A stretch of DNA of 64,000 bases from Azospirillaceae bacterium (GCA_028283825.1 JAPWJW010000004.1:66292-130291); one strand, 5' to 3'; positions 1-8,842 are shown, counted from the first letter of the stretch. Notes: generated from the letters alone by a model not told the origin. Numbers and translations: made by a program.

Positions 1-1
1 C

Positions 2-1780
2 CGCACGCTGCGGTCGCGTGCCTGGTTCGATAACCCGGCCAACGTCGATATGACGGCGCTGTACCTGGAGCGCTACCTCAATTTCGGCCTGAGCCTGGAG
101 GAATTGCAGTCCGGCAAGCCGGTCATCGGCATCGCCCAGACGGGGTCGGACCTCAGCCCCTGCAACCGCCATCACCTAGTGCTGGCAGAGCGCATCCGCG
201 AGGGCATCCGCACCGCTGGCGGCATCGTGCTGGAATTCCCCGTCCATCCCATCCAGGAGACGGGCAAGCGCCCCACCGCCGGGCTGGACCGCAACCTGGC
301 TTACCTGGCGCTGGTGGAGGTGCTGTACGGCTATCCGCTGGACGGCGTGGTGCTGACGACGGGGTGCGACAAGACCACGCCGGCCTGCCTGATGGCGGCG
401 GCCACGGTCAACATCCCCGCCATCTCCCTGTCCGTGGGCCCCATGCTGAACGGCTGGTTCAAGGGCGAACGCACCGGTTCCGGCACCATCGTGTGGAAGG
501 CGCGGGAGATGCTGGCGGCGGGGGAGATCGACTACCAGGGTTTCATCAAGCTGGTGGGGTCGTCCGCACCCTCCACCGGTTATTGCAACACCATGGGTAC
601 CGCCACCACCATGAACAGCCTGGCGGAAGCGCTGGGCATGTCCCTGACCGGTTCCGCCGCCATTCCCGCGCCCTATCGCGACCGGGCGGAATCGGCCTAT
701 CGCACCGGCCTGCGCATCGTGGAGATGGTGCGCGAGGATCTGAAGCCGTCGGACATCCTGACGCGTGAGGCCTTCCTGAACGCCGTCGCCGTCAACTCCG
801 CCATCGGCGGGTCCACCAACGCGCCCATCCATTTGAACGCGCTGGCCCGCCATATTGGCGTGGATTTGGACCTGGATGACTGGCAGCGCCACGGCCTGGA
901 CATCCCGCTGCTGGTGAACCTTCAGCCGGCCGGCGAGTATCTGGGGGAGGATTATTACCGCGCCGGCGGCGTGCCGGCGGTTGTGTCCCAGCTGATGGCC
1001 CATGGCCTGATCCATGAGGGCGCCATGACCGTGTCGGGTCGCACCATCGGTGAGGAATGCCGGGGTGTCGCCATCGAGGATGAGAAGGTCATCCGACCGT
1101 TCGACCAGCCCCTGAAGGCCACGGCCGGCTTCAAGGTGCTGCGCGGTAATCTCTTCGACAGCGCCATCATGAAGACCAGCGTCATCTCTGACGAATTCCG
1201 CGCCCGCTATCTCTCCAACTCCGACGACCCGGATGCGTTCGAGGGCAAGGCCGTGGTGTTCGATGGGCCGGAGGATTACCACCACCGCATTGACGACCCG
1301 GCCCTGGGCATTGATGAGACCACCGTGCTGTTCATGCGCGGCGCCGGCCCCATCGGCTACCCGGGCGCGGCGGAGGTGGTGAACATGCGCCCGCCCGTCT
1401 ACCTGATCCAGAAGGGCGTGCACGCGCTGGCCTGCATTGGCGATGGGCGGCAGTCCGGCACCTCCGGTTCCCCCTCCATCCTCAACGCCTCGCCCGAGGC
1501 GGCGGCAGGTGGCAACCTCGCCATCCTGCGCACCGGCGACCGCGTGCGCATCGATTTGCGCCAGGGCCGCGCCGACATCCTGATCAGCGACCAGGAACTG
1601 GCCGCGCGCCGCCAGGCGCTGAAGGATGCCGGCGGCTACCCGTATCCGGAAAGCCAGACACCGTGGCAGGAGATCCAGCGCGGCTGCGTCGGCCAGCTGG
1701 AAACCGGGGCGGTGCTGGAACTGGCGGTCAACTACCAGCGCATCGCCCAGACCAAGGGCCTGCCGCGCGACAACCACTAA
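2..1780 (+). CDS. xylD: IlvD/Edd-family sugar-acid dehydratase, probably D-xylonate dehydratase (5' partial)
   Basis: Dehydrates a sugar acid (D-xylonate, possibly L-arabinonate) to the 2-keto-3-deoxy acid in the non-phosphorylative pentose pathway; cytoplasmic. The frame is open to the left edge: about 16 codons before the ATG at 50 read [16 protein letters not shown], which continues the family N-terminus, so the gene starts upstream of the window and the ATG at 50 is internal. Numbered from that ATG, the Fe-S cluster cysteines are C38 ([10 protein letters not shown]), C106 (TTGCDKT) and C179 (STGYCNTMG). The C-terminus [10 protein letters not shown] is the usual end of Caulobacter XylD-like proteins, and overall length is close to the roughly 590 residues of that family. 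It lies 63 bp before an arabinanase gene on the same strand, so L-arabinonate is a possible substrate. Family assignment is firm; the exact substrate is inferred. Confidence 0.88.
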   Translation, partial: RTLRSRAWFDNPANVDMTALYLERYLNFGLSLEELQSGKPVIGIAQTGSDLSPCNRHHLVLAERIREGIRTAGGIVLEFPVHPIQETGKRPTAGLDRNLAYLALVEVLYGYPLDGVVLTTGCDKTTPACLMAAATVNIPAISLSVGPMLNGWFKGERTGSGTIVWKAREMLAAGEIDYQGFIKLVGSSAPSTGYCNTMGTATTMNSLAEALGMSLTGSAAIPAPYRDRAESAYRTGLRIVEMVREDLKPSDILTREAFLNAVAVNSAIGGSTNAPIHLNALARHIGVDLDLDDWQRHGLDIPLLVNLQPAGEYLGEDYYRAGGVPAVVSQLMAHGLIHEGAMTVSGRTIGEECRGVAIEDEKVIRPFDQPLKATAGFKVLRGNLFDSAIMKTSVISDEFRARYLSNSDDPDAFEGKAVVFDGPEDYHHRIDDPALGIDETTVLFMRGAGPIGYPGAAEVVNMRPPVYLIQKGVHALACIGDGRQSGTSGSPSILNASPEAAAGGNLAILRTGDRVRIDLRQGRADILISDQELAARRQALKDAGGYPYPESQTPWQEIQRGCVGQLETGAVLELAVNYQRIAQTKGLPRDNH

Positions 1781-1843
1781 ACACTAGGCCCAGGAACCCC
1801 GGCCGGTCGGATCGGGGGTGGGCGACAGGAGAGGGAGAGACGA

Positions 1844-2908
1844 ATGCTCACACGGCGTATCCTTCTGGGCGGCTGCCTGACCGGTGCCGCCCTGGCCATG
1901 ACTTCGGCGCGCGGTTTCGCCCAGGTGGCGGGGCAACTGGCGGCGCCGGAGGCCGAACCCCACCCCAATGAGACCTTCGGCGACCGCATGACCGGGGACC
2001 TCAGCCCGGCGCACGACCCCTGCATCATCAAGCAGGGCGACACCTATTACGTCTTCGGTAGCGACGCGCTGGGCGGGGAGGGCGAACACCACATCCCGTG
2101 GAAGACGTCCAAGGATCTGATCAACTGGACGGCGCGGGGCGATCTGTTCACCAGCCTGCCGCCTTGGGCGCAGCAGGCGGTGCCGGGGACCAAGGCGATG
2201 TGGGCACCCGACATCTCGTTCATCAACGGCCGCTATCACCTGTACTATGCGATGTCGACCTTCGGCGGCAACCGCTCGGCCATCGGCCTTTACACCAATG
2301 CCACGCTGGATCCGGCCGACCCTACCTATGCCTGGAAGGAAGAGGGGCTGGTCTTCGCCTCGGTGGAAAGCGACGATTACAACTGCATCGACCCGGCGCA
2401 CTTCGTGGACCGTGAGGGCAACCGCTGGCTGGTGTTCGGCAGCTTCTGGGGCGGCATCAAGATGATCGCCCTGGACCGGGCCACCGGCAGGCCCAAGGCC
2501 GACCGCAAGGTCTATTCCCTGATCCACCGCCCGGCCCCGGAACACGCCCCCGATGCGGTGGAGGCGCCGTTCATGATTGAGCGTGACGGCTGGTACTACC
2601 TGTTCGCGTCCTTCGATTATTGCTGCAAGGGGGAGAACAGCAGCTATTACGTGGTGGTCGGCCGGTCCAGGAAGGTCACCGGTCCCTATGTCGGCCGCGA
2701 CGGCAAGTCGATGATGGACGGCTACGGCACCCAGCTGATCCATGGCGATAGCCGCTGGCGCGGGCCGGGGCATGAGGCGGTGCTGCGCGACGGGGACCGG
2801 GACTACCTCGTCTATCACACCTATGACGCCACCAAGCACGGCGCCAGTACCCTGCGCATCTCCCCCATCACCTGGACGCCCGATGGCTGGCCGACGGTGA
2901 CGCTGTAA
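1844..2908 (+). CDS. GH43 endo-1,5-alpha-L-arabinanase, exported
   Basis: Cleaves alpha-1,5-linked arabinan of plant pectin. The N-terminus has a twin-Arg start (LTRRILLGG) and a signal peptide ending near AQVAG (about residue 27), so export through Tat is likely. The five-bladed GH43 signatures are in order: catalytic base D58 in AHDPC, pKa-modulating D183 in NCIDPAHF, and general acid E240 in VEAPFMI. The cluster FDYCCKGENSSYYVVVGRS is typical of endo-arabinanases. Its 354 residues match single-domain members. It starts 63 bp after the sugar-acid dehydratase on the same strand, which fits joint expression for arabinan and pentose use. A strong hairpin follows the stop codon. Confidence 0.9.
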   Translation: MLTRRILLGGCLTGAALAMTSARGFAQVAGQLAAPEAEPHPNETFGDRMTGDLSPAHDPCIIKQGDTYYVFGSDALGGEGEHHIPWKTSKDLINWTARGDLFTSLPPWAQQAVPGTKAMWAPDISFINGRYHLYYAMSTFGGNRSAIGLYTNATLDPADPTYAWKEEGLVFASVESDDYNCIDPAHFVDREGNRWLVFGSFWGGIKMIALDRATGRPKADRKVYSLIHRPAPEHAPDAVEAPFMIERDGWYYLFASFDYCCKGENSSYYVVVGRSRKVTGPYVGRDGKSMMDGYGTQLIHGDSRWRGPGHEAVLRDGDRDYLVYHTYDATKHGASTLRISPITWTPDGWPTVTL

Positions 2909-2922
2909 GCGAAAGACCCGGG

Positions 2923-2950
2923 TGCCGGGACGGACGCGCGCGTCCCGGCA
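2923..2950 (+). terminator. Hairpin after the GH43 gene
   Basis: A perfect 10-bp inverted repeat (TGCCGGGACG / CGTCCCGGCA) with an 8-nt loop lies 15 bp after the arabinanase stop. It has no T tract, so it is a hairpin that may terminate or stabilise the transcript rather than a textbook intrinsic terminator. AT-rich DNA with a possible -10 (TATACT, 2984-2989) follows, before the next gene. Confidence 0.5.
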
Positions 2951-3118
2951 TGTCTGCAAAGAAAAGTTTATCAGAATGTATGATATACTCGCTTGATGAT
3001 GCCCCTACAAAGGTAGTTTTTGGATAGAGTTAGAAAATGGTTGGCGATGGGAACGAAAATTTCCTGTGCCATCCAGTCGGCGTTGGTTCCACATCCGTCA
3101 TATCCGGGGGGAAGACTG

Positions 3119-4135
3119 ATGACTTTGACCAGCGAACAGCGGAGTTTCCTGGCGCCCTATCTGCACGCGCTGGGACTCACGGCCGACAGCCTTTCGGAAC
3201 ATTCACTCGGCCCGGATACCCATGAGGGGCCGATGGTCGTTTCCGACGATCCGGCGCGCGACAATCTGGGTTCCGTCCCGCACCCCCTCACGGGGATTTA
3301 CGCGACCGCCGAGAACATCGTCATCACAGCGCAGAATCCGCTGATCATCGACAGCTCGGTGCCTGTGAGCCTGATCTTCAACGCGATGCTTATCCAGTCG
3401 GGCGGTTACATTCAGGCCAATACCACGGTCAAGATCACCGCGACGGTGATCTCGGCGACCACGGGCACCTCCAATGATGCCAATATCAGGATCACAAGCC
3501 TGAACGGCACGTCGCCCCCTTCCGGCGCACCAGGGCGTCCTGGCGGGGCCGGCACCAGCTTTTTCCCCGGCACGTGTGGCGGGGGCAACAACCAGTCCTG
3601 CGTCGCCAATCCGATCGCGCCGACCGATGGCGGGACGGGCGGCAATGCGCCGCCCGTCAATGGCGGTGGCCCGGGTGTTGCCGCCGGCGATTTTGTCGTC
3701 CAGGTCAATTTCATCTCCGGGACCTTCCAGGTGCAGGTCACCGGCGGCGGTGGCGGCCAGGGTGGTCAGGGGGGCACCGGCGGACCTGGCGGCGCGGGTG
3801 GCACTGGCGGAACGGCCGTGGGGTGCTGTGGCGGTGCGGTTTTCCCGGGGGGCAAGGGCGGGCAAGGCGGCAATGGCGCCGATGGTGGTGCCGGGGGTGA
3901 CGGGGCGCCCAGCGGGCCGACCGTCCAGGTCTTTTATTCGGCCACCAACGACAGCCAATGGTCTTATGACGCCAGCCAGTTCGGCGCCGGCGGCACGGGC
4001 GGCGCGCCGGGCGCCGCCGGGGCGCCCGGTATCGGCAATGGTGACTATGGCTGGGGCTCGGGCGGCACCGCCGGGGCGCCCGGCATCCCCACACCGCCCG
4101 ATCAGCGCGGCCAGGTGATCATTCAGCAGAGTTGA
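3119..4135 (+). CDS. Glycine-rich repeat protein of unknown function
   Basis: I do not recognise a functional family. The first ~120 residues are ordinary sequence (MTLTSEQRSFLAPYLHALG...), with a beta-rich stretch rich in I, V and T (NIVITAQNPLIIDSSVPVSL). From about residue 105 the protein becomes collagen-like or PGRS-like, with GG(Q/T/A)GG runs (about residues 210-260 and 295-330), two Cys pairs (TCGGGNNQSC and GCCGG), and breaks by beta-like segments (FVVQVNFISGTFQVQV). There is no clear signal peptide. ATG 3119 is chosen because GGGGGAAG precedes it by about 8 nt; an in-frame TTG at 3020 would add 33 residues without a better ribosome site. Its 3' end overlaps the convergent Fur-family gene by 17 bp. 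It may be a surface or matrix protein, but that is speculation. Confidence 0.7.
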   Translation: MTLTSEQRSFLAPYLHALGLTADSLSEHSLGPDTHEGPMVVSDDPARDNLGSVPHPLTGIYATAENIVITAQNPLIIDSSVPVSLIFNAMLIQSGGYIQANTTVKITATVISATTGTSNDANIRITSLNGTSPPSGAPGRPGGAGTSFFPGTCGGGNNQSCVANPIAPTDGGTGGNAPPVNGGGPGVAAGDFVVQVNFISGTFQVQVTGGGGGQGGQGGTGGPGGAGGTGGTAVGCCGGAVFPGGKGGQGGNGADGGAGGDGAPSGPTVQVFYSATNDSQWSYDASQFGAGGTGGAPGAAGAPGIGNGDYGWGSGGTAGAPGIPTPPDQRGQVIIQQS

Positions 4136-4586
4136 CGCCGCCGGCCTTCAGGCGGGCCCGCAGCTTGGCGCCGGCCACGCGGACCTCCCGCTCCGGCTCG
4201 CCGAAGAATTCCAGCCGCATCGATGTCAGGCGATAGCCGAACTCCTCCGCGATGCGGCGTTTCAACTGCTCGATCTCGGGTGAGGCGAACTCGATCACGC
4301 GGCCCGACCCCGTGTCGATCAGATGGTGATGCTCACCCCCCGCCTCCTCATAGCGGGCGCGGCGGTCGCCGAACCAGCGCTGCGACAGCACGCCGGCCTC
4401 GCGCAGGATGTTCATGGTGCGGTAGACGGTGCCGCGGCTGAGCTTCGGATCCAGGGCGATGGCGCGGGCGTAGATCTGCTCCACGCTGGGGTGATCACCG
4501 CTTTCCAGGAAAGCCTGGCAGACCGTCTTGCGCTTTTGCGTCAGCCGCAGGCCCCGCTCCTTGCACAGCGTCTCAAGTTCGATCAT
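4119..4586 (-). CDS. Fur-family transcriptional regulator (alphaproteobacterial Fur/Mur clade)
   Basis: Metal-responsive DNA-binding repressor of iron or manganese genes. The winged helix is residues ~1-85 (RLTQKRKTVCQAF, then SRGTVYRTMNIL as recognition region). The dimerisation and metal region has EHHHLIDTGSGRVIEF and SPEIEQLKRRIAEEFGY. The CxxC structural-zinc motifs of classical Fur are absent, as in the alphaproteobacterial Fur/Mur group, where manganese is often the effector. ATG 4586 (MIELETLCKERG) is chosen over an upstream GTG-type start at 4631 because it matches family N-termini. The gene overlaps the glycine-rich gene tail to tail. A Fur-box-like site lies elsewhere in the window at 14982-14996. 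Confidence 0.85.
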   Translation of the reverse strand: MIELETLCKERGLRLTQKRKTVCQAFLESGDHPSVEQIYARAIALDPKLSRGTVYRTMNILREAGVLSQRWFGDRRARYEEAGGEHHHLIDTGSGRVIEFASPEIEQLKRRIAEEFGYRLTSMRLEFFGEPEREVRVAGAKLRARLKAGGVNSAE

Positions 4587-4810
4587 CCGCTTGGGGCCCC
4601 CCGTCAGTTTCGGTCTTCGGCACGTCCTCACCTAGTAAGACGTTTTTCGGCGGAATTTTTTCCCGTACTAAAGCAGTATTTCTTTGGAGTAGCTAAATGT
4701 CCCCTGCATTGGGTGTGGCGAAGAAAACGGCAGTACCGCCGCCTGCTATTACGGCACGCGGCGGACCATCCTGGGCAGTGTCATCTACAAATGGTGGGCG
4801 TTCGCCGGAG

Positions 4811-5707
4811 TCAGAAGCGATAGGCGACGCTGAAGTTGAAGGTCATCTGCGTGCTGGCGCGGGTGATGGGGCTGTCGGCGGCGTCACCCAGCAGTTTCTG
4901 GAACGCCCCGTCGGCCGTCATGAACCAGTTGTCGGTCCAGAACCAGACGGCGCTGAGCCCGGCGCCGGCGCTTTCAAAGCCGGCGCTGGGGGTGAATTGG
5001 CGATAGCCGCTGCCGGCCGACTGGCCGGCCGACACGCCGAAATACTTCCGCAGATAGTTTGAATCGGCGTAGGTGGCGGTGGGGCCGGCGAAGACGAAGA
5101 AGCGCTCACTGCCCATGATGGGCATATAGGCGCTGATGTCGGCCACCGTACCGGTGTTGCCGATGAAGCCGCGCCGCACCGCCGCCCGCAGCATAACCGG
5201 GAAGATGGTGTATTCCGCGAACACCTTGGGCTCAACCGCCGGTCCGATGTCGCCCATGCCGCGCAGATGGCTGCTGTCGTCCTGGTCGCGGCCGACATCA
5301 TAGCCCACGGTCACGCCGGCGCGGAAGTTCTCACCCCGCAGGATGTTGAAACCCAGGCCTTCACCCATGGAAAAGAAGGCCAGGTCCTCATAACGCACAT
5401 CCAGGTTGATGCCCGGCTGGACATGGTATTGCGAGGAACCGGGGTAGCGCGGCTGGAACGACGCCGCGCCGCCGAAGGTGACATCCCAGGTCGGCAGTGG
5501 ATTCTCGAACTTCGACCGCAGCAGCACGCCGGCCGAATATTGCCATTCATTCAAGGGGGAGGGGGTCTGGGCGGCGGCCTGTCCGGGGTTCAGCAGGCAG
5601 GCGAGGCAAAGCACAAGACCGAGGAGAGAACTCAGCAGGAAGGCGTGCCGGCTGTTTCGAGCGTTCTTAGGTGCGACATTCCCGAATGAGCCGCCGAGGA
5701 AATGCAT
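4811..5707 (-). CDS. MipA/OmpV-family outer-membrane beta-barrel protein
   Basis: Outer-membrane protein of the MipA/OmpV family; members act as scaffolds for murein-remodelling enzymes or as stress-related barrels. The product has a long signal peptide (hydrophobic core LLSSLLGLVLCLACLL, cleavage near AAA-Q about residue 47). The mature part has family features: WQYSAGVLLRSKFENPLP, VTFGGAASFQPRYPGS, RAGVTVGYDVGRDQDDS, and a terminal aromatic strand FNFSVAYRF for barrel assembly. ATG 5707 is preferred because AGGAG lies 8 nt upstream. A perfect EcfG-type promoter (5786-5811) points at it with a leader of about 70 nt, so it is probably part of the general stress regulon. Confidence 0.88.
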   Translation of the reverse strand: MHFLGGSFGNVAPKNARNSRHAFLLSSLLGLVLCLACLLNPGQAAAQTPSPLNEWQYSAGVLLRSKFENPLPTWDVTFGGAASFQPRYPGSSQYHVQPGINLDVRYEDLAFFSMGEGLGFNILRGENFRAGVTVGYDVGRDQDDSSHLRGMGDIGPAVEPKVFAEYTIFPVMLRAAVRRGFIGNTGTVADISAYMPIMGSERFFVFAGPTATYADSNYLRKYFGVSAGQSAGSGYRQFTPSAGFESAGAGLSAVWFWTDNWFMTADGAFQKLLGDAADSPITRASTQMTFNFSVAYRF

Positions 5708-5785
5708 GTCGTTGTCTCCTGAAGGACCCTGTGGCACCCGCTTGCCAGGCACAGGGGGGCGCAATCGTCCTGCATCCCGCCTTTA

Positions 5786-5811
5786 AACGGCGACGTGGTT
5801 CGGCAGGTTCC
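5786..5811 (-). promoter_or_regulatory. EcfG-type promoter upstream of mipA-like gene
   Basis: On the minus strand the sequence reads GGAAC, 17 nt, CGTT, an exact match to the -35/-10 pattern used by EcfG/SigT/RpoE2 general stress sigma factors. The expected start is near 5779, about 70 nt before ATG 5707. Between this site and the GH39 terminator (5812-5954) I see no gene. Confidence 0.7.
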
Positions 5812-5954
5812 CGTCGCGCGAAAAATAACCTTGGCATAGCGCGCGGTGCGGTTGAAGTGGACAGTCGTGTCCGCAATAGAAAAAAGGATTACACGCAAGT
5901 ACTGTGATCGGCAGCGGGCGGCGTGCCGGTTTTGACTTTGGTACAACACATGAA

Positions 5955-5985
5955 AAAGCCCGCTTCGGGCCAAGAAGCGGGCTTT
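5955..5985 (-). terminator. Intrinsic terminator of the GH39 gene
   Basis: On the minus strand: 12-bp perfect stem AAAGCCCGCTTC / GAAGCGGGCTTT with a 7-nt loop, extended to TTTTTC. It lies 26 bp after the GH39 stop codon and is a strong rho-independent terminator. Confidence 0.85.
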
Positions 5986-6011
5986 CTCGATCAGGCAGGA
6001 TCGGTGGTGCG

Positions 6012-7592
6012 TCAGCCGGCCGGGGTCAACTCAAGCAGGACGATGTCGTTCGTCCGCATGGGCAGGTCGATAGGGAAGGCGCCGTCGCCGCCCACGCGCA
6101 CGATCTTGTCGGTCTCCGGCACATCCTTGGTCAGCCCTTCAAGCTGGGCCAGCTGGTCGGCCGTCAGCGCCTGGGGCAGCCCCATGTCGATATAGGCGCT
6201 ATAGGCGTCGTTGGCGCGGTAGCCGGTGCGGCGGACCTTCAGATGATAGGCGCCGGGCTTCAGTCCCGCCAGGCGCAGGGCCACAGGCTCGGTCGCGATG
6301 GCGGGATGCGGCGCGCGGTAATAGGGCCGGTTGCTGACCTTCTGCTCCGGCTGGGTCCAGTCGAACACCAGGGCCGTGATCTTGCCCCCGTCGGTGGTGG
6401 CGAAGATGTGGGCGTCGTCGCTGGCCAGGGCCGTCCCGCCCAGCGCGTGCAGGTATTTGTAGGCGAACCAGGCGGGCTTGCGGATGCCCTGCGGGTTCAT
6501 CAGGCCGAAGCCACCCTCGAACGGGGCGGTGGGCGGGCCCGGCTCCTCGAACAGGTCGGTGTAGGTCCAATAGCTCATGCCCTGGGCCAGGCCCTGGACG
6601 CGCTTCAGCTTTTCCAGGATGTAGGCGGCGCTGACGTAGCTGTCGTGCACGGCGTCGCGCGGGGTGTAGCTGGTGCTCCACTCCGTGAAATAGAGCGGCA
6701 ACTGGGGGAAGGCGGACGCGCTGATCTGGTCGCGCACCCTGCGCACGTCGCCGACGATGGCGTCGGGGGAGGGGGACAGCTTGGTGTCCTTCTCGCCCTT
6801 TTCATCCAGGAAGCCGCCCTCGACGCCATAGGTGTGGGTGGACACGAAGTCCACGCCGGATCCGCTTTTCGCCACATGGGCCAGGAACTCCGGCACCCAG
6901 GCCGCCCCTGCCGTGGCCGGGCCGCCGACCCGCAAGGTGGGGTCGATCGCCTTGATGGCGCGGGCCGTGACGTCGTAAAGCTCGAAATAGGCGGCCTGGT
7001 CGCCCTTCTCGAAAAAGCCGTCCAGGTTGGGCTCGTTCCACACCTCGAAGAACCACTTCCGCACTTCTTCCACGCCATAGCGTTCGCGGATATGGCCGAT
7101 GAAGGCGGTGATCAGGTCGCCCCAGGCGTCCAGCCGGGGATGGGAGGTATTGCCCTTCCAGTAGAAGATGGTGAGGTCGGATGTCTTCATCGCCTCCGGC
7201 GTGAAGCCCAGTTCCACGAAGGGGCGGATACCCTTGGCCATCAGGGCGTCGTACAACTGGTCGATGCCGCTCCAGTCATAACGGATCCGGCCGTTCTCCA
7301 CCTTCACGGTGCCCAGCACGTCGTGGAAGATGGCATGGAAGCGGAGATAGCGGAAACCCAGTTCATCCACCGCGGTCTTCAGCTGTGCCTGGGCGTCCGG
7401 GCGGATCAGCGTGCCGGGATAGTCGGACCCGACCGACAGGTCGAAGAAGCGGTCCACCGGGCCGGCGGTGTGGGCCGTGTCCAGCGTGATGCTGCGCGTG
7501 CGGCGGGTGGCCTTGGCGAAGGCACGGCCCGCGGCGGACAGGCCGGGCAACAGGGACGCGGCGGCGACGAACGCGCGGCGGGACAGCTTCAT
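6012..7592 (-). CDS. GH39 beta-xylosidase-like glycoside hydrolase, Tat-exported
   Basis: Retaining beta-xylosidase or a related beta-glycosidase releasing xylose from oligosaccharides. A Tat-type signal (KLSRRAFVAAASLLPGLSA...AFA) covers the first ~26 residues. The GH39 TIM barrel carries acid/base E187 in FEVWNEPNL and nucleophile E304 in YFTEWSTSY. A C-terminal beta domain follows (about residue 390 onward). The 526 residues fit the family. Two LacI-type operators lie upstream (7733-7748 and 7811-7824), consistent with sugar-controlled expression, and a strong terminator follows. With the pentonate dehydratase and GH43 it forms a hemicellulose theme. Substrate specificity is inferred from the family. 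Confidence 0.88.
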   Translation of the reverse strand: MKLSRRAFVAAASLLPGLSAAGRAFAKATRRTRSITLDTAHTAGPVDRFFDLSVGSDYPGTLIRPDAQAQLKTAVDELGFRYLRFHAIFHDVLGTVKVENGRIRYDWSGIDQLYDALMAKGIRPFVELGFTPEAMKTSDLTIFYWKGNTSHPRLDAWGDLITAFIGHIRERYGVEEVRKWFFEVWNEPNLDGFFEKGDQAAYFELYDVTARAIKAIDPTLRVGGPATAGAAWVPEFLAHVAKSGSGVDFVSTHTYGVEGGFLDEKGEKDTKLSPSPDAIVGDVRRVRDQISASAFPQLPLYFTEWSTSYTPRDAVHDSYVSAAYILEKLKRVQGLAQGMSYWTYTDLFEEPGPPTAPFEGGFGLMNPQGIRKPAWFAYKYLHALGGTALASDDAHIFATTDGGKITALVFDWTQPEQKVSNRPYYRAPHPAIATEPVALRLAGLKPGAYHLKVRRTGYRANDAYSAYIDMGLPQALTADQLAQLEGLTKDVPETDKIVRVGGDGAFPIDLPMRTNDIVLLELTPAG

Positions 7593-7732
7593 GGGACTTC
7601 CTCCGGATTTTTTTTTTGAGACTCATGCAACGGGCCAGGGGGAACTGGCCGTGGCCCCGGCGCCGTCAGGGTTTATTCTTCTCCACCTGCACCTCGCCCT
7701 CCTGGACCCACTCGCCACTATCGGGCGGCTAA

Positions 7733-7748
7733 ATGGTAGCGGTACCAT
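7733..7748. promoter_or_regulatory. LacI-type operator (proximal) upstream of GH39 gene
   Basis: ATGGTAGCGGTACCAT is a near-perfect palindrome of the TGGTAGCGCTACCA type bound by LacI/GalR-family sugar repressors such as Caulobacter XylR. It is about 140 bp upstream of the GH39 start. The 7593-7949 stretch holds no gene; this site and the next are its only clear content. Confidence 0.6.
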
Positions 7749-7810
7749 CCGTGGGCGCATGGCAACACGCGCCGGCCACCCGCCAGGGGTGCAGCATCGC
7801 CGATTGTTCC

Positions 7811-7824
7811 TGATAGCGCTATCA
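7811..7824. promoter_or_regulatory. LacI-type operator (distal) upstream of GH39 gene
   Basis: TGATAGCGCTATCA is a perfect 14-bp palindrome with the central GCGC core typical of LacI-family operators. Its centre is 77 bp from the centre of the proximal site, close to seven helical turns, so the two could be bridged by a repressor tetramer. Confidence 0.6.
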
Positions 7825-7949
7825 CTTTATGGCCGGAATACCGGGGAGGTGACCCGCCCCCGGAGGTGCCGGCGGGCCACCGATTCGGCGGCCCGTTACT
7901 CCACCTGCGACGCCACAAGGGAAATCCGGTGGCGTGCCTTGAAGCCGGC

Positions 7950-8228
7950 TCAGCGACGGCGGGGCGGGGGACGGCGGGCGGGACCGGCGCCGGGGCCGGC
8001 GGCGCGTTCGTCCTTATGACGATAGGTGATGCGGCCCTTGGTCAGGTCGTACGGCGTCATCTCCACCGTCACGCGGTCACCCGCCAGCGAGCGGATACGG
8101 CTCTTGCGCATGCGGCCGGCGGTGTAGGCGATGATCTCATGCCCGTTTTCCAGCTTCACCCGGAAACGGCCGTCGGGCAGGGCCTCTTCAATCTTGCCCT
8201 CGAACTCGAGGAATTCTTCCTTGGCCAT
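7950..8228 (-). CDS. infA: Translation initiation factor IF-1
   Basis: Binds the 30S A site during initiation. Residues 1-72 are the standard S1/OB-fold IF-1 ([22 protein letters not shown]...[15 protein letters not shown]...[21 protein letters not shown]). An extra ~20-residue Pro/Arg/Ala tail ([15 protein letters not shown]) follows, beyond the usual 72 residues. ATG 8228 has a GGAG-type ribosome site. It sits between the GH39 operator region and a cold-shock gene, all on the minus strand. Confidence 0.95.
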   Translation of the reverse strand: MAKEEFLEFEGKIEEALPDGRFRVKLENGHEIIAYTAGRMRKSRIRSLAGDRVTVEMTPYDLTKGRITYRHKDERAAGPGAGPARRPPPRRR

Positions 8229-8357
8229 GGGGCGCTCCTAGAACAGGTCGCGTGAAGGCGGAATCGCCTTGAAGCCGTGACCCTGCTCGCCAAACAAAAA
8301 CTTAGTGCCCGCCGCGTTTCGGATTGAACGCGGCAGGTTCCAAAAGGCGAAAAAAAA

Positions 8358-8383
8358 CGGCGGCATGGAAGCCCATGCCACCG
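8358..8383 (-). terminator. Intrinsic terminator of the cold-shock gene
   Basis: Minus-strand hairpin of 11 bp with one G-U-type position (CGGTGGCATGG / CCATGCCGCCG) and a 4-nt loop, followed by eight U residues (A run 8350-8357 on the plus strand). It lies 28 bp after the csp stop. Confidence 0.9.
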
Positions 8384-8411
8384 CTTTCTTCTGAATTCCG
8401 AACGACGCGGA

Positions 8412-8621
8412 TCAAACGGCGCGCAGGTTCTCAGCAGCCGTCTTGCCCTTGCGCGGATCGCGGACCAGCTCAAAGCTCAGCTTCTGACCTTCGGTCAGGC
8501 TGCCGAGGCCGGCGCGCTCAACGGCGGAAATGTGGACGAAAACGTCGGCGGAGCCATCCTCGGGCTGAATGAAACCGAAGCCCTTGGTGCTGTTGAACCA
8601 CTTAACGGTACCGATGGTCAT
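8412..8621 (-). CDS. Cold-shock domain protein (CspA family)
   Basis: Single OB-fold RNA chaperone of 69 residues. Both RNA-binding motifs are present: RNP1 KGFGFI (residues 13-18) and RNP2 VFVHI (27-31), preceded by the conserved [15 protein letters not shown] start. It likely melts mRNA structure in cold or stationary phase. The 220 bp upstream contain no gene and could hold a long regulatory leader as in other csp genes. A strong terminator follows. Confidence 0.95.
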   Translation of the reverse strand: MTIGTVKWFNSTKGFGFIQPEDGSADVFVHISAVERAGLGSLTEGQKLSFELVRDPRKGKTAAENLRAV

Positions 8622-8842
8622 AGTAATCTCCTGGGAATTTTCCCGGTCATAGCTGCCCGTCGCGGGAGTGCGGTGCGGGCATCAAAGTTCACGACAGGGA
8701 AGTTACGGCCAAGACCGCACAGTAACCCAGTAGCAAAGTCGATGCGCCCAACATGGCGCGCGTGGCGCGAGATTGCAAGCTTTCAGCACGCAGGACCTGC
8801 CATGCTTCCCCAAAAGGGCCGGCGGCCGCCCGTTTTTCCCCC

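Noticed and set aside
176-1777. Long minus-strand frame opposite the dehydratase gene
   Set aside because: Low-complexity G/R/H/Q-rich product typical of antisense shadow in GC-rich coding DNA; the plus-strand gene is a clear family member.
1784-2959. Minus-strand frame over the arabinanase
   Set aside because: Shadow of the GH43 gene; no recognisable domain.
5904-7619. 571-codon plus-strand frame over the GH39 gene
   Set aside because: It is the mirror of the GH39 coding strand, and the catalytic motifs are only on the minus strand.
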